In this document: in pieces, positions 23,300-37,450 of the stretch
Numbering within the stretch: position 1 is the stretch's first letter
How the letters are laid out: each line of letters opens with the position of its first letter
NCBI GenBank assembly: GCA_905220665.1
Contig: CAJNAR010000037.1
Location: 1-64,000, forward strand
Reading direction: 5' to 3'
Length of the DNA stretch: 64,000 nt
Source: Albugo candida
Taxonomy: Eukaryota; Oomycota; Peronosporomycetes; Albuginales; Albuginaceae
Made by a program: the position numbers and the translations under genes
Notes under the pieces: model-generated
Databases searched by the model: none
What the model was told of the DNA's origin: nothing
Seen by the model: the letters and a program-made list of their open reading frames with translations, nothing else

Positions 23300-26200
23300 T
23301 CTTAATCGTTTTTACTCGTCATGTTACTGATACACGCAGAAATTACATGATCCGGAGTATTATTACATTTCCTGGTGCTAGTGCATCAAACCATGATTTG
23401 AGCTAGATTTCTTGATTGAATATTCGTAGATCAAAGCTCAAAGCGATTGCAGTACGAGAAAAGTTGAGCCTCCATGCCAATCTCGCTTCATCAACCGCAC
23501 AGTAAGAGCAATGAAAGTATCATACAATGAAACTCAGAAGTGCTGGAAGAACTGTCATGCAGATGACATCGCGTAACTCAACACTATTACCATATATTTT
23601 TATCTTTTTCTGCAGACCAATCTCGTTAAGTCTGAGATAACTCCGACATGTCAACAACGTAAAAAACATAGAAAGTTGACAAACGAACGAAACAATAAAA
23701 GCCTGAAGTTAAGAATGGACTTGCCGTTGATGGACTGAATGGATGAACATGTTCTAACGAGTATACATGTTTTCAGGACATGAGTGAGCACGTCACTCCT
23801 GCTATTAAGGAGACTAAGCCCAAGATCGAAGACAACATCAATGCTCGAAATAAAACATCCTCTCTGTGCACGGTAACTCGCGGGTGAAAAATATGGGGAC
23901 ATTCTACAGCAGCTTCAAGAAGTGTTCTAAGAAAATTTAAAGCACTGGAGAAATGTAGAATGGTTCAATCGTAATCGCATCCCGCCCCGACGAACAACTC
24001 CATTCCTAATCTTGATGCGGTCAAGCATACATTACGTCTGGATATCGTACTGGAACAATGTATGCATCACCTTTTAAAAGAGACATGGTGAGAAAAGCAC
24101 GGATGTGTCGCAGCGAAAAATGTAGATTCACTGCTTGCATCTATAGTTGGCTTAGAGCATGACTAACATACATTCACCAGTTCCTAATCCGCCTTATGCA
24201 CAAAACCATTCAAGAAATTACCTTACCTGCTGTCAGATGCATGGTACCCTCTACCTACATCTATCCTCTCGATAATTTACTCACGGGTAGAAGTTAGGTG
24301 TCTGACAGTATCCCTGAAGGAGAAGTAGTTTTCAGGCCTCTATTTGGACCTCATGATCACTCTTATGTCTGGCAAGCTCAACATCTCGATAAAAACGGTT
24401 GGTAAGTTGTTGATTCCGTTAAAGCTACATTTTGTTCTTCTTATTTCCGGTCTCTTGTAAAATGCAAAAGAACATGCTTCGCTCATAAAACAACAAATCG
24501 ATGCCATATCAGATCTAATAAACCGTTGCAAGCTTCGATGACATTTTCGAATGGGGAAGAAGGAAGTTGATGCATTGGTTGACTCTGCATAACGATCTAA
24601 AATGAAAGCCGACATTATTTCCGAGATGGCTCTGATGAATTTCGAGTGTTCAGGAATTACATGTTTCCCAAAACGTATCATATGTTGTTGATGCTATAGT
24701 GAATTAAAACATTTAAGAAGCACAGATAATTCTATCGACCTGCTCCCCGTTCTTTCCTGTATTATTTCCTGAGGTTGAAGCGATTCTTATGGCAGCCAAT
24801 GCATTGCACGGTCCGAAAAGATCAAATGATTGACGAACATGATACGTTTAGGCATTAGGTTTTCACTCTGAGAACTAGCGTATGATATTGTGAGCACGTG
24901 TGGAAAATACTCTATAACGGGGAGTATGTCGTGTAAGACGTTGTCTTTCTACGAAGTGAGGCTCGCATCTCGATCAAGTCAGCGCCTTCACCAAAATGAT
25001 GCTAATGATCTCTATATCGGTTTCGTCACAACAAGATTCAAAGATACTGGCCTCCGTCGGTTAGCTGCTCAACTATCACTAAAAGGTCCATCAATCGCTG
25101 GAAATCGATTTGTTCACGAAACCGCGCAGGCAACACCACATCCGCATTTAAAATGCCAATCATTTTTTTCGCGCGCTACGAGACAACAACAACAGCTCCT
25201 TTCATCCTTGCATTGCGACATCACTGCAGTATCCGCTCTATAAGAAAAATCCAAGTTCAAAGTAATGCCTCGCTTTTTTAGTGTGAATCGCGTTACAGAT
25301 TCATCAGCTCCTCACCTATCGTCATGAAAGACATGAAGAAGTCGAAGGCAAAAATCTTCTAAAACCAAGCTGATGGCTCTATCCTCAACAGGTAGCATAT
25401 CGTACGTACACTCTGTAGTCAAGAAGAAGTTTTCCAGTCTAAACGCTATGATTGCTTCAAAGATTTGAGCCATATATCAACCTCGCTTTTTCGCAGTTAC
25501 GGTATGTTTCGTTTCGTTATATTCCCAAAACGCAAGAGGAGAGTCGAGATCATGCACGCGTGGCTATCCTTGCATTTTTACTGGCTCAAGATAAATCAAA
25601 CTTACAATAAATAGAAAGTAATATGCATCGAACAAACATCGTTCAGGAGCTCAGCAACGTCAGGGGTCATTATCAGTTTTATAAGTGACTTTTGTGCCTC
25701 TTAAAGCCCCAACAAAGTTTGTATCAAGCGACCTAGCACCTATGGAACCATACTGAGATTGGCCTATATCCAGGAATGTACCAGGCGGCCTTCAGATTCG
25801 AAATTCGACATCAAAGCAGTACCGGCTACAATATATGCTTTATTTGAATCGAGGAAGAATAGAAAGTAATGAGTAGTAAGAGTAGAGAAGACACTTATTA
25901 CTACCACCGATGCTGCATATAATGACTACAATATGGTTTCTTGGATCATTTTGGCTGGAAGGGAATCCTTAGTCGCTACGTAAATTTAATGGCGCGCTAT
26001 CCGCTACAATCCGTTGATGCAGTTCGTGACCGTTCTCGGAAGGACATGGAGTTACTTCTTCTGTCTGACCTCATTGTATATGAGCTCTATTCATCATGAT
26101 CAATACCTAATTAATAAGACCTGTGAATCAGGAGGTCGCGACGCATAGTAAATTTAGAAGCTCTATGTACCCTATGGAATTTTAACACGCTCTCTTTAGC

Positions 26201-29200
26201 GTGTAATTCGTAATACGACAGTTTGAGAGAGAGGATACCACCTGTGTAAACACATGGCTCGAAATGGCAGTGTTTTTTCCATCCTGTGCTAGCGTGATAT
26301 AGTTTCAATTACATGAAGCGTTCTAACGAAAGGAAAAAGTTGTACGCGAGTGGAATATCAGCGAATATGCCAAAAAGCATAAGATAAAATGCGAACGCTA
26401 CCAGCTTCAAGCGGCAATCTGAGGCTGATGTACATACAGAAACCCGAGTAATCGACAATCAGCAGTATAAGAATAGATCAGACATCCTGTTAGAGATAGT
26501 CATGGCTACATGGAAGCCTATTCGGGTAAGACATTCCAGGGGGAATATTGTATGAAGTTCTGGAGCATTTCGTGACGCGAATTAGTCAACCAGTCTATCA
26601 CCATGATTTATCTTACCAAACTATCAATAAAAAAGAGTCAACATATCTTACGACTAACAGGTCTTCCGAGGGAGATATGGCATTTTGTGGAGAAGGATAT
26701 GCTACCTGAAATTAGCATAGCTTTTGGTTTCATTCGTCAATAGAATATTTATAGAGTGCCCATCACGTCGGCTTTGAGAAGCTAAGAACTACGCAATGCA
26801 GACGCTTCGGTCAACGATATTTTGATACCTCAGTTCAGACCTTCGTTGTTTGCGAGTATTTAGCATTCAAGAAAAGCATCTCCCTTTCTGCCGAGATGGA
26901 TGACTTGGCCATAATGCATTACCAAAATATCTATTTGCAGCTAACCCATATACGAGAAAACTGGCTGTCTTTGGTATCGTCTTGATCAGGTAGAAATGGA
27001 TCTCAGCTTACACCTGAAAGCATCCGTCTAATTTCCACAAACTATGTTGTTCATCACATCCTTGAGAATCCTTCAGACCTAAAGACGTAGAACTCGCGTA
27101 TACAAAATGCAAGACCTAGACTACTGTTGCACTCCTAGATCTCTTTTAACTTGAGTTGCACATATTTCAGTATCAAGCGAGTCTAACCTATGCAATAAAA
27201 AAACCGCATTTCATGCTTCAGACCCACAACTCTTATCATAGAAAGGAGCGTGGTAACACTTAATAGATCAATTCGACACATTTTAATAGATGTAATATCT
27301 CTATATGCCTAGATGGAATGAGACATTCCAGGAAAGTAGACAGATATGGGTATGGAGTAGGCACAACGCAAACAGTAGTGATACCACTACTAAGCCAGAG
27401 TCGAATGGTGGTAGATGGCAAGGCTTGAAACTGAGCATTTATTGCTAGATCCAATAAGAAAAACATAAAAGCAATTTACGAATGACGACGACGAGGAATA
27501 AGATATAGTACTTACAAAATATAATGCGTATCAAATAGTTTACAAAAAAGTGATAAATGTAATAAGTAAGCAAGTACTTGCAATAAATGATCAACACTCG
27601 GAAATTTAGAAAACGTCCAAGAACATAAGGAAAATATGGTATCCTGTTTAATGAGTCACGCTGACATCCTCAATATTGAGTTTTTCCATGGTAATATGTC
27701 GTATTGATGAAGAACAAAAATAGTTCACAAAGAAAAGAGAATGACTGCATAGACACATTTGCACAGAGAATATTATAGAGTAACAATTGCTTTGGTTTGG
27801 ACGTTCACTTTCTTCCGAGATCAGCTAGCAAAACGGGCAGAAACTATCGATAAATACCATAAATATTATAGACCGACTGGAAGTGCCTTGGAAGCTGTAC
27901 AATTTCTTGCTTTAAATTGATGGCTTGACAAATACCTCATCCGAACCGTCAGCACGCATATGCATGTCTGGGGGAAAGATTGAAGAGAATTCTGGCTGAT
28001 TCGAACCACTTCGCACAGGAAAGTCACTAAATTCTACCAAACTGATTTCTGGAGGAAGAGATTGGTGCAATCATCGTTCTCCTTGCAGCAAAAGATGGCT
28101 GATTTGATACTATCAGATTCAAGTCTTTGGGAGCCACATCTCACAAAAGAAATGGGAGTCGTCGAGCCTAACTTTCGCAAATACTTTGCAAGTTATAAAG
28201 GAGAGAAAGGTCGTTGCTAATTTCTCTAGAATAGTTAAGACAAGCACAAAAGGATAACTTTTGTTCTTTTAAGGTCGAAGAAGAAAGAAGTCATGTATCC
28301 TAACGGGACCATAGTCCTGTGAAAGGATGAAACGTCCTTAGTTGGAGAAGACTATCTGTAAATTGACGAAAATACACGTGATCTCATTAAAAGCTAACAG
28401 GAGAGTGGTGAATTAGAAATAACACTTGGATTGTGCGATGGTATGCGTGATAAACCGACCATTCTCAAGATGGTACCTTCCCCCACTAACGCTTTCGGCA
28501 ACGGAGCAAAATGCGAACACAAGCATGCTCGAAAATGAAACAAGACGATTCGTAATTTACGATTAAAATCGAGATCGCAATGGTAACTGCTCTGTCATGT
28601 CGATCAATGATAGAATCAAACAAAGTTAGGAGTAGAAGTTTGTCCCAGGAAAGAGAAATTCTATCCAGTTTTTCGGACAGGCTAGTTGATGGTAACGCTA
28701 TATAACATATACAGACGCTCGCTGATTACCGTCACAGCATTAATATCATAAATCAGTTTCCATCCAGGACACAGAGAAGAACTTTATGATATAAGAAGGT
28801 CCATATTTTCGGAAGACAGGATTCCGATGGAGGCTCTGCCGAGTTAGATTGAAAACCTGCATAACAGCAGCGTCATAGAAAATGTAGGCTCCACAGTCGT
28901 TTCGGATAGATCACAAGGCGCACATTAAAAGTGCGATCACGATGCTTGCAGAAGCATAGGAAGAAGAAATATTTGCACGCACCTACAAACTAAATGACTA
29001 GAAAAAAACGGCCTAGGTGGATGAACGCGGATTGACGAAAATTGATCTTAATTGACGTCTTCTCGTCTTTTCAAAGGAATGTCTCCAGTCTCAGTCTATC
29101 AAAACGTATGTCAGTTTGGCGCAATTCTTCTCGCTTATTAAGATTGAAGATCATCGTAGAAAGCTAGCTTAAGAAATATCAGTCTTTATTGAACAGTATT

Positions 29201-29460
29201 TTTCTTTATCAACGATATTCCGGATAGATGACAGTACCAAGATGATTATGATTGATGGAGAAAAAAACTACGTCTTAAGAGTTTAATTCAAGTTAGAAAT
29301 GGAAAAAGGTACATCAGATAAGTGATCAGATTCTCGTGTCTTGAGAGGATTATATCCGAAAAGTATGATTTTTTAATTTTTGACGATAATAATCACTTTT
29401 ATGTCATTAGTTAGGCTAGACATAGCACACTAACCTCATTGGCCTTCAACGAGCCGAATC
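23300..29460. other. Gene-poor stretch, nothing supported
   Basis: Six kilobases in which ORFs rarely exceed 70 codons. The longest (24681-24340 minus; 24890-25243 plus) have no motifs. A plus-strand reading near 25720-25850 (EIGLYPGMYQAAFRFEIRHQ) looks protein-like but is isolated. No repeat, RNA gene or transposon signature was recognised. Confidence 0.5.
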
Positions 29461-29466
29461 ACGCCA

Positions 29467-30110
29467 TTATGTCTTCTTCAGATGAGTGTACATTATAATC
29501 CTCTTCACTTGCGAAGCGATCATAACCGTTCAGATCCTTTGGATCTGCATGTGTTCTTCAATATGGATAGGCAAAAGCCGTTGCCCAGGCCTTTTTTCTT
29601 ACGCTTGAGATCAGAACATCTGAAAATTTTGTACGTTGTCCAAGTCCTGGGCTCCCTTATTGCAACTCGCAGTTGTTTTAGCGTCAAAAGCGCAGTAAGA
29701 ACCACCGTCTCAAATGATTTCATCGAAACCTTTAATCGTGCAAGGAGCGCCTCTTCTATTTATCTTCTAGTGGAAAAAGATTTTGTTGATGACCATGCCC
29801 TTGCGACGATAAGGAAGATCCGTCCCCGTGGCAATACGAGCAAGTTTTGGAGAGTAGTCGTGCTTGCTAATGAATGACTGTCGTTTTTGTTCTCCTTGTG
29901 CGATACAGAAGGAATCGAAGCCGATTCTTCGAAGGCGGAGTCCTTGTCTTAGCATCTCTCTTCACTTCAAGTAAACAGGTTGACTTGAGACACTCGCAAT
30001 TAAGTCAACATTTTAGACTTGAAACGTCCGTCATAAACGACAAATTCTGTCGAAAGTTCGAATGTAGAGTAAATAAAAATGTCAGCTGTGCGATGCCACA
30101 ATCTCAAAGG
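29467..30110 (-). pseudogene. Possible decayed gene divergent from the duplicated locus (copy A)
   Basis: The minus strand from 30110 down to 29467 gives protein-like pieces in changing frames. They begin with LWHRTADIFIY and end in an acidic tail (FASEEDYNVHSSEED, then a stop at about 29467). The start region is shared with copy B (37070-36970, MWHRLPDIFIY), where an acidic, Asp/Glu-rich minus reading also follows. This suggests that a divergent gene once shared the upstream region of the secreted-protein gene. The plus ORF 29482-29877 overlaps it and may be its shadow. No family is recognised. Confidence 0.3.
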
Positions 30111-30477
30111 TAACGTAAATCTTTTATGTTCGACTTCCGAACGCGCGCGCGGATGTGCGATAGACCCAATTGCGGGAAGTGACATACTGAGCTGTGATGT
30201 AGATAAAAGGCGAACGGAAGTCAGCTCCATGCCTCTGTTTTATGTAGAATATAATGTGACTTTTTTTGCTTGTTCAAGTTGCAACGTTTCGCAGGAACTG
30301 CGCCATCTAACGATGCACGATGCGAGGTCCGATTGTTATAATGACGTGAATACATGCATAGATAGCTCCACTAGCGTCAGTCGTCTATAAATCAAGTTGG
30401 TAGAATCACTATCCAGTTATGGCTCAGCCAGAGTTCAGTTTTCAATCGTCTTTATCATTCGCAACGAGCTCAATCTC

Positions 30478-31400
30478 CATGGAACTGATCAGACATTTCT
30501 TCCAATCGCACCTTGGATCGTCTGTCAATCTTTTCTTTGAAAAGCATGATATTACATGCACTTTCCTCCCGGATGATATCTCTTGATCCTATTGCGAGCC
30601 GAAACCGACCCGTTAGATTGACACACTTCACAAACTCATGGACGGGGTCATTAATTAACATTGTACCGATATAAATTGCGACAATCTACATCAAATTTTC
30701 TGGCATCAAAAAATGTAATCGCTGTACAAAAAGCTGAGTGACCATCTGAAGCTGACGTACTCAATGCAGACGAACTTGATCCATCTGTCACATTTACCTT
30801 TCCAAATTCGAGGAAGCTCCACCCGAATTTGGTGGACAGTGCATGTAATATCATGCCTCACAAAGAAACGATTCACGGACAATCCAGGTGCGAGATGGAG
30901 AAATGTTCCGACAGTATCCTTGGATCTCAAGTTTGTCGTGCATGATAGTTTACGATTTGGTAATGATTAACAACGTGGTGAACGCTGTCTGAGCGACAAC
31001 TGAATAGTGTTCCTACCAACTTGATTTGTAGCTAAGCGACTTGAAGAACTTATGGGGCATACTTCGTCTAACCAAGACAAAAAAATACACCTGAGTCTCG
31101 GAAATACTGGAATTTCATTGGTTCCGAATTTTTAGAAGTAACAGCGGGACCGATTTGATTCTGAGACTTGGATAGAACGCGCTGAAGCAGCTGGAACTTG
31201 AGCAATTTTTTACAGTGGTAGTCAGGATAAGGCGCCGGCATTATTGGAGAAGAAATATTTAAATACAGACATCCATATCAGTACTTTTCTCACAAAAGGT
31301 CAGAATAACAATGTTACACTTACTCTATAGGATTCACTCCTTTATAGCTTCTCTCTCTACGACAGTGCATTGCTCTTTGATCCCATGCTAGATGAATCAG
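30478..31400 (+). pseudogene. Dead copy of the secreted-protein gene at 37451
   Basis: It sits at the same place in the duplicated unit as the intact gene. The start region matches (CTCCATGG, then a Phe-Phe run and CTTGGAT), but the frame from ATG 30478 stops after 35 codons. Downstream, coding-like words survive, such as LTKGQNNNVTLTL (31290-31330), which equals LTKGRKNNVIVTL in the other copy just past its stop. No signal peptide of normal length remains readable. The 27-bp repeat of the other copy is not present here. Confidence 0.65.
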
Positions 31401-32379
31401 TTTAATCAGCCTGTTGTAAACTGGTATAACTCATAGCTTCACCATTTCAGACGTAAAGTGGCGAAAGAAGCAGATTCTAGCCCAACGCCTGAGAGTTACA
31501 TTTTATCAATCTACAACGCGCGCTCGGACGCGCATGGACGCGCATAGACGTATGTGTCACGAAGGTACACTTATCGATACAAAACCGGTAAATATGGATC
31601 CAACGACAAAATTGGACGCTTTCGATTGCTATAAAGCGCACAACATTCGTTCAAATTTGGCGAGAACGCCCCAAGCTCAATCATCCATTCTGCTGTACAT
31701 TCCTGCTCCACCTCCATTCAATCACCACTATTCTCCTCTTTTAATTTCACTACAACGTCCTCTTCACGTAATATGTCGTATCGAATATTTATATGCTCAA
31801 AGAAGTCGATCAGACAATTCAGTTCTCCGTAAGCGTACCTGTATCGAAGTCGTTGCCTCAAAAACACCCAACAGCTCATGAATTGAAAGCTATTTGACGC
31901 GACCACTTCCGCGTCTATTAAAGCGATATGCTACTAAGCGAAGAAGAATGGGGTATATGGAAAGAGAATCGAAGCATCGTACCGCTTATCTGAGTGCTTC
32001 ATGCTCACGAAATAGGACCGACAAGCCTTTTGATCAAATTGATCATGAAAACACCTCCTAAATGCCGATTCTGGTGAAAGTGCGCAATACTATGGTTTCC
32101 TGAGGAATTATCATGAAGCGTTGAACGATTACGACGTAAATCACTAAAAAACAGCTCGTCAGGCTCCCGATAATCTCTTCCAGAGCGTTGGGAAACTGAC
32201 CGATCGATTTATATGGCCAAACCGCTACTCTACAGAGGGATGAACAATAGCACACTGGCGGATACTGTCAACTAGCGGCTAGTGTATTAGGCTACAATCG
32301 CATACCTCCGAGCTTAATGTACCTTCGATCTCATCAACACAAACTCGCGTGACTGGAAGGGAATCGCTACATCAAAATT

Positions 32380-33290
32380 AATCAACGTAGGACGCTGATT
32401 TGGAAGAAGCTCTGGAAAAAGGCAATCTCAGTGATATTCTCTTAGCGCGTGCAAATGTTTTCATTTGATTGTGGAAGGAGGAGAAAGCAAAAGGCCTCAA
32501 TGATCGCGGCTCTCAAACAATGGGAAATGAATAGTATACGACGTCAATTTCAGTCAATCGATCAGAATGGGACTCTCTCCCATTTATCCCCAAGCCACTG
32601 AATTTGCAGAGAGCGCGATGCAGAATACACATTAATTTTGAGGCAGGATCCTGACGATTTTCCAGTACTACAACTTCGCCTCAACACACTGAGACGTTAT
32701 TTGCATGCGTTCAAATAGAGCAAGCGTGATTTGGAGACTGCTAAAGTGCTGGATTCTTATGGTATCGACACAATTCTCGCGATCGCAACGCTGGAAGCTT
32801 TTCAGTCACAACGGAGCACAGCAATCGCTCTGGTGGCAAATTTTTTGGATGATAATTCAGACAGCACCACAACTCTCTTTCTCCGTGGGCAAATGTATGA
32901 GCGCTTGAATAGCTACACGCATGTCCAAGCCGACTTCATGCGTATTATCGATTCACAAGATCACAAAGTCGTGGAAGAAGGCCCAACAGATCAATCGAAA
33001 GGCTATTAAAGAAGGAAGCTGCAAGTTTCGAGGTCTCGAGTCCGGAATCAGCTTAACTACAACGAGTGATACCTCTCGAGCTCTCCTTCGAGCTCGCATT
33101 CTTATTCGCTCTAACAACTTTGAAGCAGCGCGTACGGATAGCATTCGCATTTTTGAGTCATTTCAATCATTTGGACGCACAATTAGAGCAGTAAAGTGCT
33201 TAAGAAGCATTTCATGCACAAGAGCCAACAATTCAGATGAATTCCTTGCTACTGTCTTAGGATCAATCTATCGACATGGTTTCCACTGAA
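32380..33290 (+). pseudogene. TPR-type protein remnant, copy A
   Basis: Tetratricopeptide repeats are helix pairs that bind protein partners. Here the readings DLEEALEKGNLSDILLARAN (32400-32460), TLFLRGQMYERLNSY then FMRII (32870-32950) and RALLRARILIRSNNFEAARTDSIRI (33080-33150) have TPR spacing of Ala, Leu, Gly, Tyr and Ala. Frames shift between them, and a TGA at 32466-32468 breaks the first. The same stop is present in copy B. I cannot name the gene; TPR assignment is by pattern only. Confidence 0.5.
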
Positions 33291-33599
33291 GCTACGAGAA
33301 ACAAAGAAGGAAATTCGGTAATGTGAGATTTTTCGGGACGCACGTACCACTGGAGAGCCCGAAAAACCCACCGATTGAATCGTACCGCCTACGTCCAGAG
33401 AACAGATGTGGGATAGCGTGATGGGTTCCCGAAACCACAGCCGAAACCTGTGTGTTGAACTGTTTTTTTGGATGAGGAATATCTCCGACGACGTCAAAAG
33501 TGTAAATTCTTCGGAAGGAATGGAAACGTGTGACCGAATCTGAAACACTCAACAGTGGCTCAGAACGCTTTGAACGCAAACAAATGACAGCGCAATGAG

Positions 33600-36500
33600 C
33601 GGCTAGGGCCACTGAAGCGAAAAATACCGTCAAACGTATCGCAGTAACTTCAAAAGTCTCGGGATTTGAATTTGTGCATCGACCTATTCATTCACAATGC
33701 GTCAAATCGAATTGGAGAAAGCGATGGAAACTCGAAATTTCCCGCTTACGAGATCTTCTTGAGCAGTCTTGTTGCTCCGTTGAAATGGCGCCGGAATGCC
33801 AGTGTCCTTGCCTTCCTCTACAGCTATCTACGCGACTGGAAGAGTCTATAAAGCAGCTCGCTCACGCACTTTCACGAACCCATCAGGCCGATCAAACACG
33901 ATGCAATATCCTCTCGTTTGTCATCCACTGTAGCTTTAATTCCCTCGTTCAGCGTACATTCTCTTCATCCTAACTGGCTCATTTCCGTGCAAAGCATACC
34001 TTCCGGATGCCGATTTAGATGTCTGTCTACTGGTACCTCAATCCATGGAACCGACGTGCTTTTTCTCTGTAATGCAAATGCTTTGTTATGCAGTGAGTAA
34101 CGGCCAACACTGATCCGAATTGAATAGCGCATTGACAAGTGTACAGACTCCTTCGTGGATAAGCAGTACGTGTCCCAACGGCAATACGGTTCTAAATGTG
34201 ACGTTTGATAATGCGGACGTTCGAGGGATTCAATGTACGATCGATAATGTGGCTGTGGATCTCACTGTGAAGTTCGATGGAGCACTTGGAGCTCTTGTTC
34301 TCTTAGACACGATGGATCTTCGTATCGGTCGTCAGCTTTTCCTAAAGCAGAGTCTGGTTCTTATCAAAGCGTCGTGCGGGTACGATAGCTTGCTGTAACG
34401 AGGCGAGCAATGCAAAGTCTTGGATTCCAAGCAAGGCACATGCTCGACGTATGCGGTGAATACGATTGGTATGACGCTATGCAATCGATGGGGCTACGAT
34501 ATCCGGCTTTCCCGTGAAGCTCTGCATCTGTTCTGGATCAGAGCACAGCAATATCGAGACCCCTTACAAAAACCAATACGAGTCGACAAAGTAGTGAGAC
34601 TACAAGCTGCTGCCCAGCTAATGTCGGAGACCTGAAGCGTGGATCTTCATTGCAGACATTTTCTCAATCGTGTGCTTCAAGTTAGCTATCAAGCCTCGTA
34701 AGAAGTAAAGTTTCAGTGTGGACTATATCGGAGCGGCATCACCGATCAGGACAATAAATGCGACATCTCTTGCTCTTGTTGAGAAGCAATTGAACGTTTG
34801 CCGCGTCTCAAATACACCTTTGATGCAACCACGGAAAACTTTAATAGCTGCAAATAGTCCGGATGATTTCTGTGAATCGTTCTGCTCGCCAACGTCCTTT
34901 ATGTGGTAGCACTGGGATTGCAAGCAGTGCCAATGCACCACTTCGTATGGAAACAGAAGAGTGGTAGTACGTTCACAACGAGGGTCTTCTACAAATACAA
35001 GCGGGACATCAGGACGCTCAGTAGTAATAACTAAATCGGAAGGTAGTGCCTCTCAGCGTTATACAACTCCTTCCAAGCAACTACGCCATTCAAGCATCGC
35101 GAATTCGCCTGTGAATAGAGAAGAAAAGCACTGCGTCTATCCAATATCGATCTCGGTCACATACCTGACCACCTCCAAGCACCAACTCAGTCAAGTCGCG
35201 CTTCAGTGAGTATGCAAGAAATTCGAATGAATCGTTCCTGGGTAACAGAACGTAAGCGTCTAGGGTCCACAATATCGACTAAAGCAATGTCGACGGCATG
35301 CAAATGAGGAGATGAATATCCATCAGACTCTAAACCACCAGAAATGCCATACATAAGCGAATCGGATCTGGAATCGGAGATATTGTCAGCACAACGGTGA
35401 ACCGAATTCAATCATCGTTGAGTCCCCGCATGATGATGTTCGATTTCAGTGTGTATTGTTCGAGTGCTTCTTTGTGTCGCTACAGCAAAATGAGACACAA
35501 ATTGGAGGAAGTAAATTGTTGAGAAAGCACTATCAGAATATCATTCTGAGTGTCCGATCAGCGATCAGTCCCTTTCAGACATTGGTCCATCAAGGAAGCC
35601 ACTAATGCTTGCTAACTGAGGGGACGCAAACAACACAATTGAAGCAGCCTGAATGTTGTACTGAACACTGATGCAATTTACTGTGTCAGTGACTCCTTTC
35701 ATTGTGGGACTTCGGATACTATTTGATGCATGTAATCTAGCGGCGTGTTCACGAGCCTATTGTCATCAAATGCGACGGAAAATGTTGAGAATCCACACAA
35801 GATGGAATGTCGTTGACCGAATGAATTCCTCCAGCACAAACTCTGGTAATTTAATAACTATATGTCGCGGGTACGCGTTATTAATGACGTCTCAGAACGT
35901 GGATTCTAAACACAGCAACAAAGGGTAACATTGTATTGATGCTCTCGGGAAGAATTCTATCCAACTCTTTCTGATACGGTTATGTCCGATTACGAGAGGC
36001 TCTAACGATAATATATTAACAGGGGGAGAAAACCATGGAAGAAGCCAAATCATTTGTGGCGGAAGCGTTCTGATCTCGCTGCGTAACTTTATAAGCGTGA
36101 CCTATCGTAGACTCGATTGTTTTACCACGGCAACCTTGAATTGAATGGAGAAATCGCTGCTGCCTACGATGTACAGATCGAAGGGTGTGAGCAAAAACTG
36201 GGAGCTCAAGCATTGAATGAATGCCTTCTCCTATCCGCATGTACCTTATTGATGACACTGAGCCGATTCTGAAGGGTATGTATTCAACTATCTCAGTCGA
36301 CTGGCAAAGGTTTATTCAACATTCGGACAAGATACATGACGAGAATGAACTTGATGAGTGTCGATTTGCCGAACGCAATAGCTCTCACGTACTGCTGCTG
36401 TGTTTGGACTCTGGGGATCTTATGATTTATGCGAAGGTCAATTTCGAAACCAATGATAGTCAGATTCGCTGTACAGAGACACAAGTCGACTCAAACAAAC

Positions 36501-36610
36501 AGGTCGTAACGCCGATCTGGTCGAAATATGCCAACGAGAAGAGTCATTCATTCACGCCTTTGCGACGTCGGAAATCTAACAGTTCACTGGCTGCGGAGCA
36601 TCTTACTTAA
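33600..36610 (+). pseudogene. Single-copy region with plus-strand ORF fragments of unknown gene(s)
   Basis: Between the two duplicate copies the plus strand carries a chain of ORFs: 33674-33973, 34120-34398, 34420-34635 and 36221-36610. The last is the best (129 codons), with SSHVLLLCLDSGDLMIYAKV, a phrase resembling a beta-propeller strand, and a basic tail. 34120-34398 reads TVLNVTFDNADVRGIQC and DLTVKFDGALGALVLLD, also beta-rich. Many stops and shifts lie between. They may be parts of one large decayed gene. No family is claimed. Confidence 0.4.
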
Positions 36611-37450
36611 CGATGAGCGTTGTGAGCTCAATTTTAGTTGATTTCGACCATAACACAAGCGATCACTCATCGTCATCCTCATTTTCTTCTTGAAAATGTA
36701 TGGGACACTTGATAATCACCCATATCTGATGGAAGTTGGAATAATGCGCTTGATTCGCGATTAAATAGGAAATGGTGCTGATGATCGGGTCGATCATCCT
36801 CATTTGCTCCATCGCTTTACACCTCATCGTCCTCTAATGTAATTTCAAAATAATCACCAGCATTATAGTCACTAGATGATAGCGAATACTCTTAGTAATC
36901 TTCGCTGCCTTGTTCCGCAGCTTCTTCAGTATCTGACTGGATATCCAACGAGTCGGTCTGTCTTCACCATTAAGTAAACAGATTGGACTCAAACATTCGT
37001 CATAAGCGACACAATCTGTCGACAGCATCGATGTAGGGTAAATAAAAATGTCAGGTAGTCGATGCCACAATTTTAAAGGTAAAGTACATCTTTTCTGTTA
37101 GAATTACAGACGTGCACATGGACATGCGATAGATCCGTTTGCTGGAAGCGATATACTAAGCTGTAATGTAGTTCGAAAGTCGAACAAAAGTCAGCTACAT
37201 GGCGTCTTATCTATATAAAGTGGAATGTGATTCTTTTTGCTGTTCAAGTTGCAGCGTTCTGAAGGAACTGCGACATCTAACGATGGTACGATGTGAGATT
37301 CCGATTTCTATGATGCCGTGTACACATGGATGAAAATTTGCGCTAGCGTCAGTCGCCCATCGTTGCACTCTAGCTACAAGTCAAGTTGATAGATACACTA
37401 GTTTTTGTGGCTCAGCCTGCATTCTATCATTAGCAGCCAAGGCAAGCTCC

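Larger units (their letters stand above)
21850..23300 (-). pseudogene. Possible decayed minus-strand gene region
   Basis: Several minus-strand ORFs follow one another: 22847-22548, 22561-22310, 22325-22134 and 22137-21907. Segments such as MKRQDFLDIPYEHPGDTRSG and LDFSRFFNHIIDSLLILTMK look like real protein. Two copies of a 50-bp repeat (22814 and 23042) give similar minus-strand peptides in this stretch. Frames change every 200 bases and I recognise no family. A plus-strand ORF (22037-22555) overlaps it and looks like the shadow. Confidence 0.3.
29970..33410 (+). repeat. Segmental duplication, copy A
   Basis: This segment matches 36960-40485 in the same orientation and order. Blocks that align include AAATAAAAATGTCAG (30070 and 37040), TCACAAAAGGTC (31290 and 38172), TAATATGTCGTATC (31770 and 38730), GACCGATCGATTTATATGGC (32200; GTCCGATCG... 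at 39243) and ACCGCCTACGTC (33384 and 40459). Copy A is the more decayed for the secreted-protein gene. Edges were placed where I stop seeing matches, so they are accurate to about 50-100 bases. Confidence 0.88.

Noticed and set aside
24890..25243. 117-codon ORF with a GTG start
   Set aside because: GTG start, no motif, composition like the surrounding non-coding sequence.
29482..29877. 131-codon plus ORF as a gene
   Set aside because: Opposite-strand readings are more protein-like and end in a clear acidic tail, so the plus ORF is probably a shadow.
33900..34400. Resemblance to a large lipid-transfer (VPS13-like) protein
   Set aside because: Only a vague impression of beta-rich phrases; no diagnostic motif could be pointed to.
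36221..36610. CPSF/DDB1-type beta-propeller protein
   Set aside because: A single phrase (LLLCLDSGDLMIY) is not enough to name the family.
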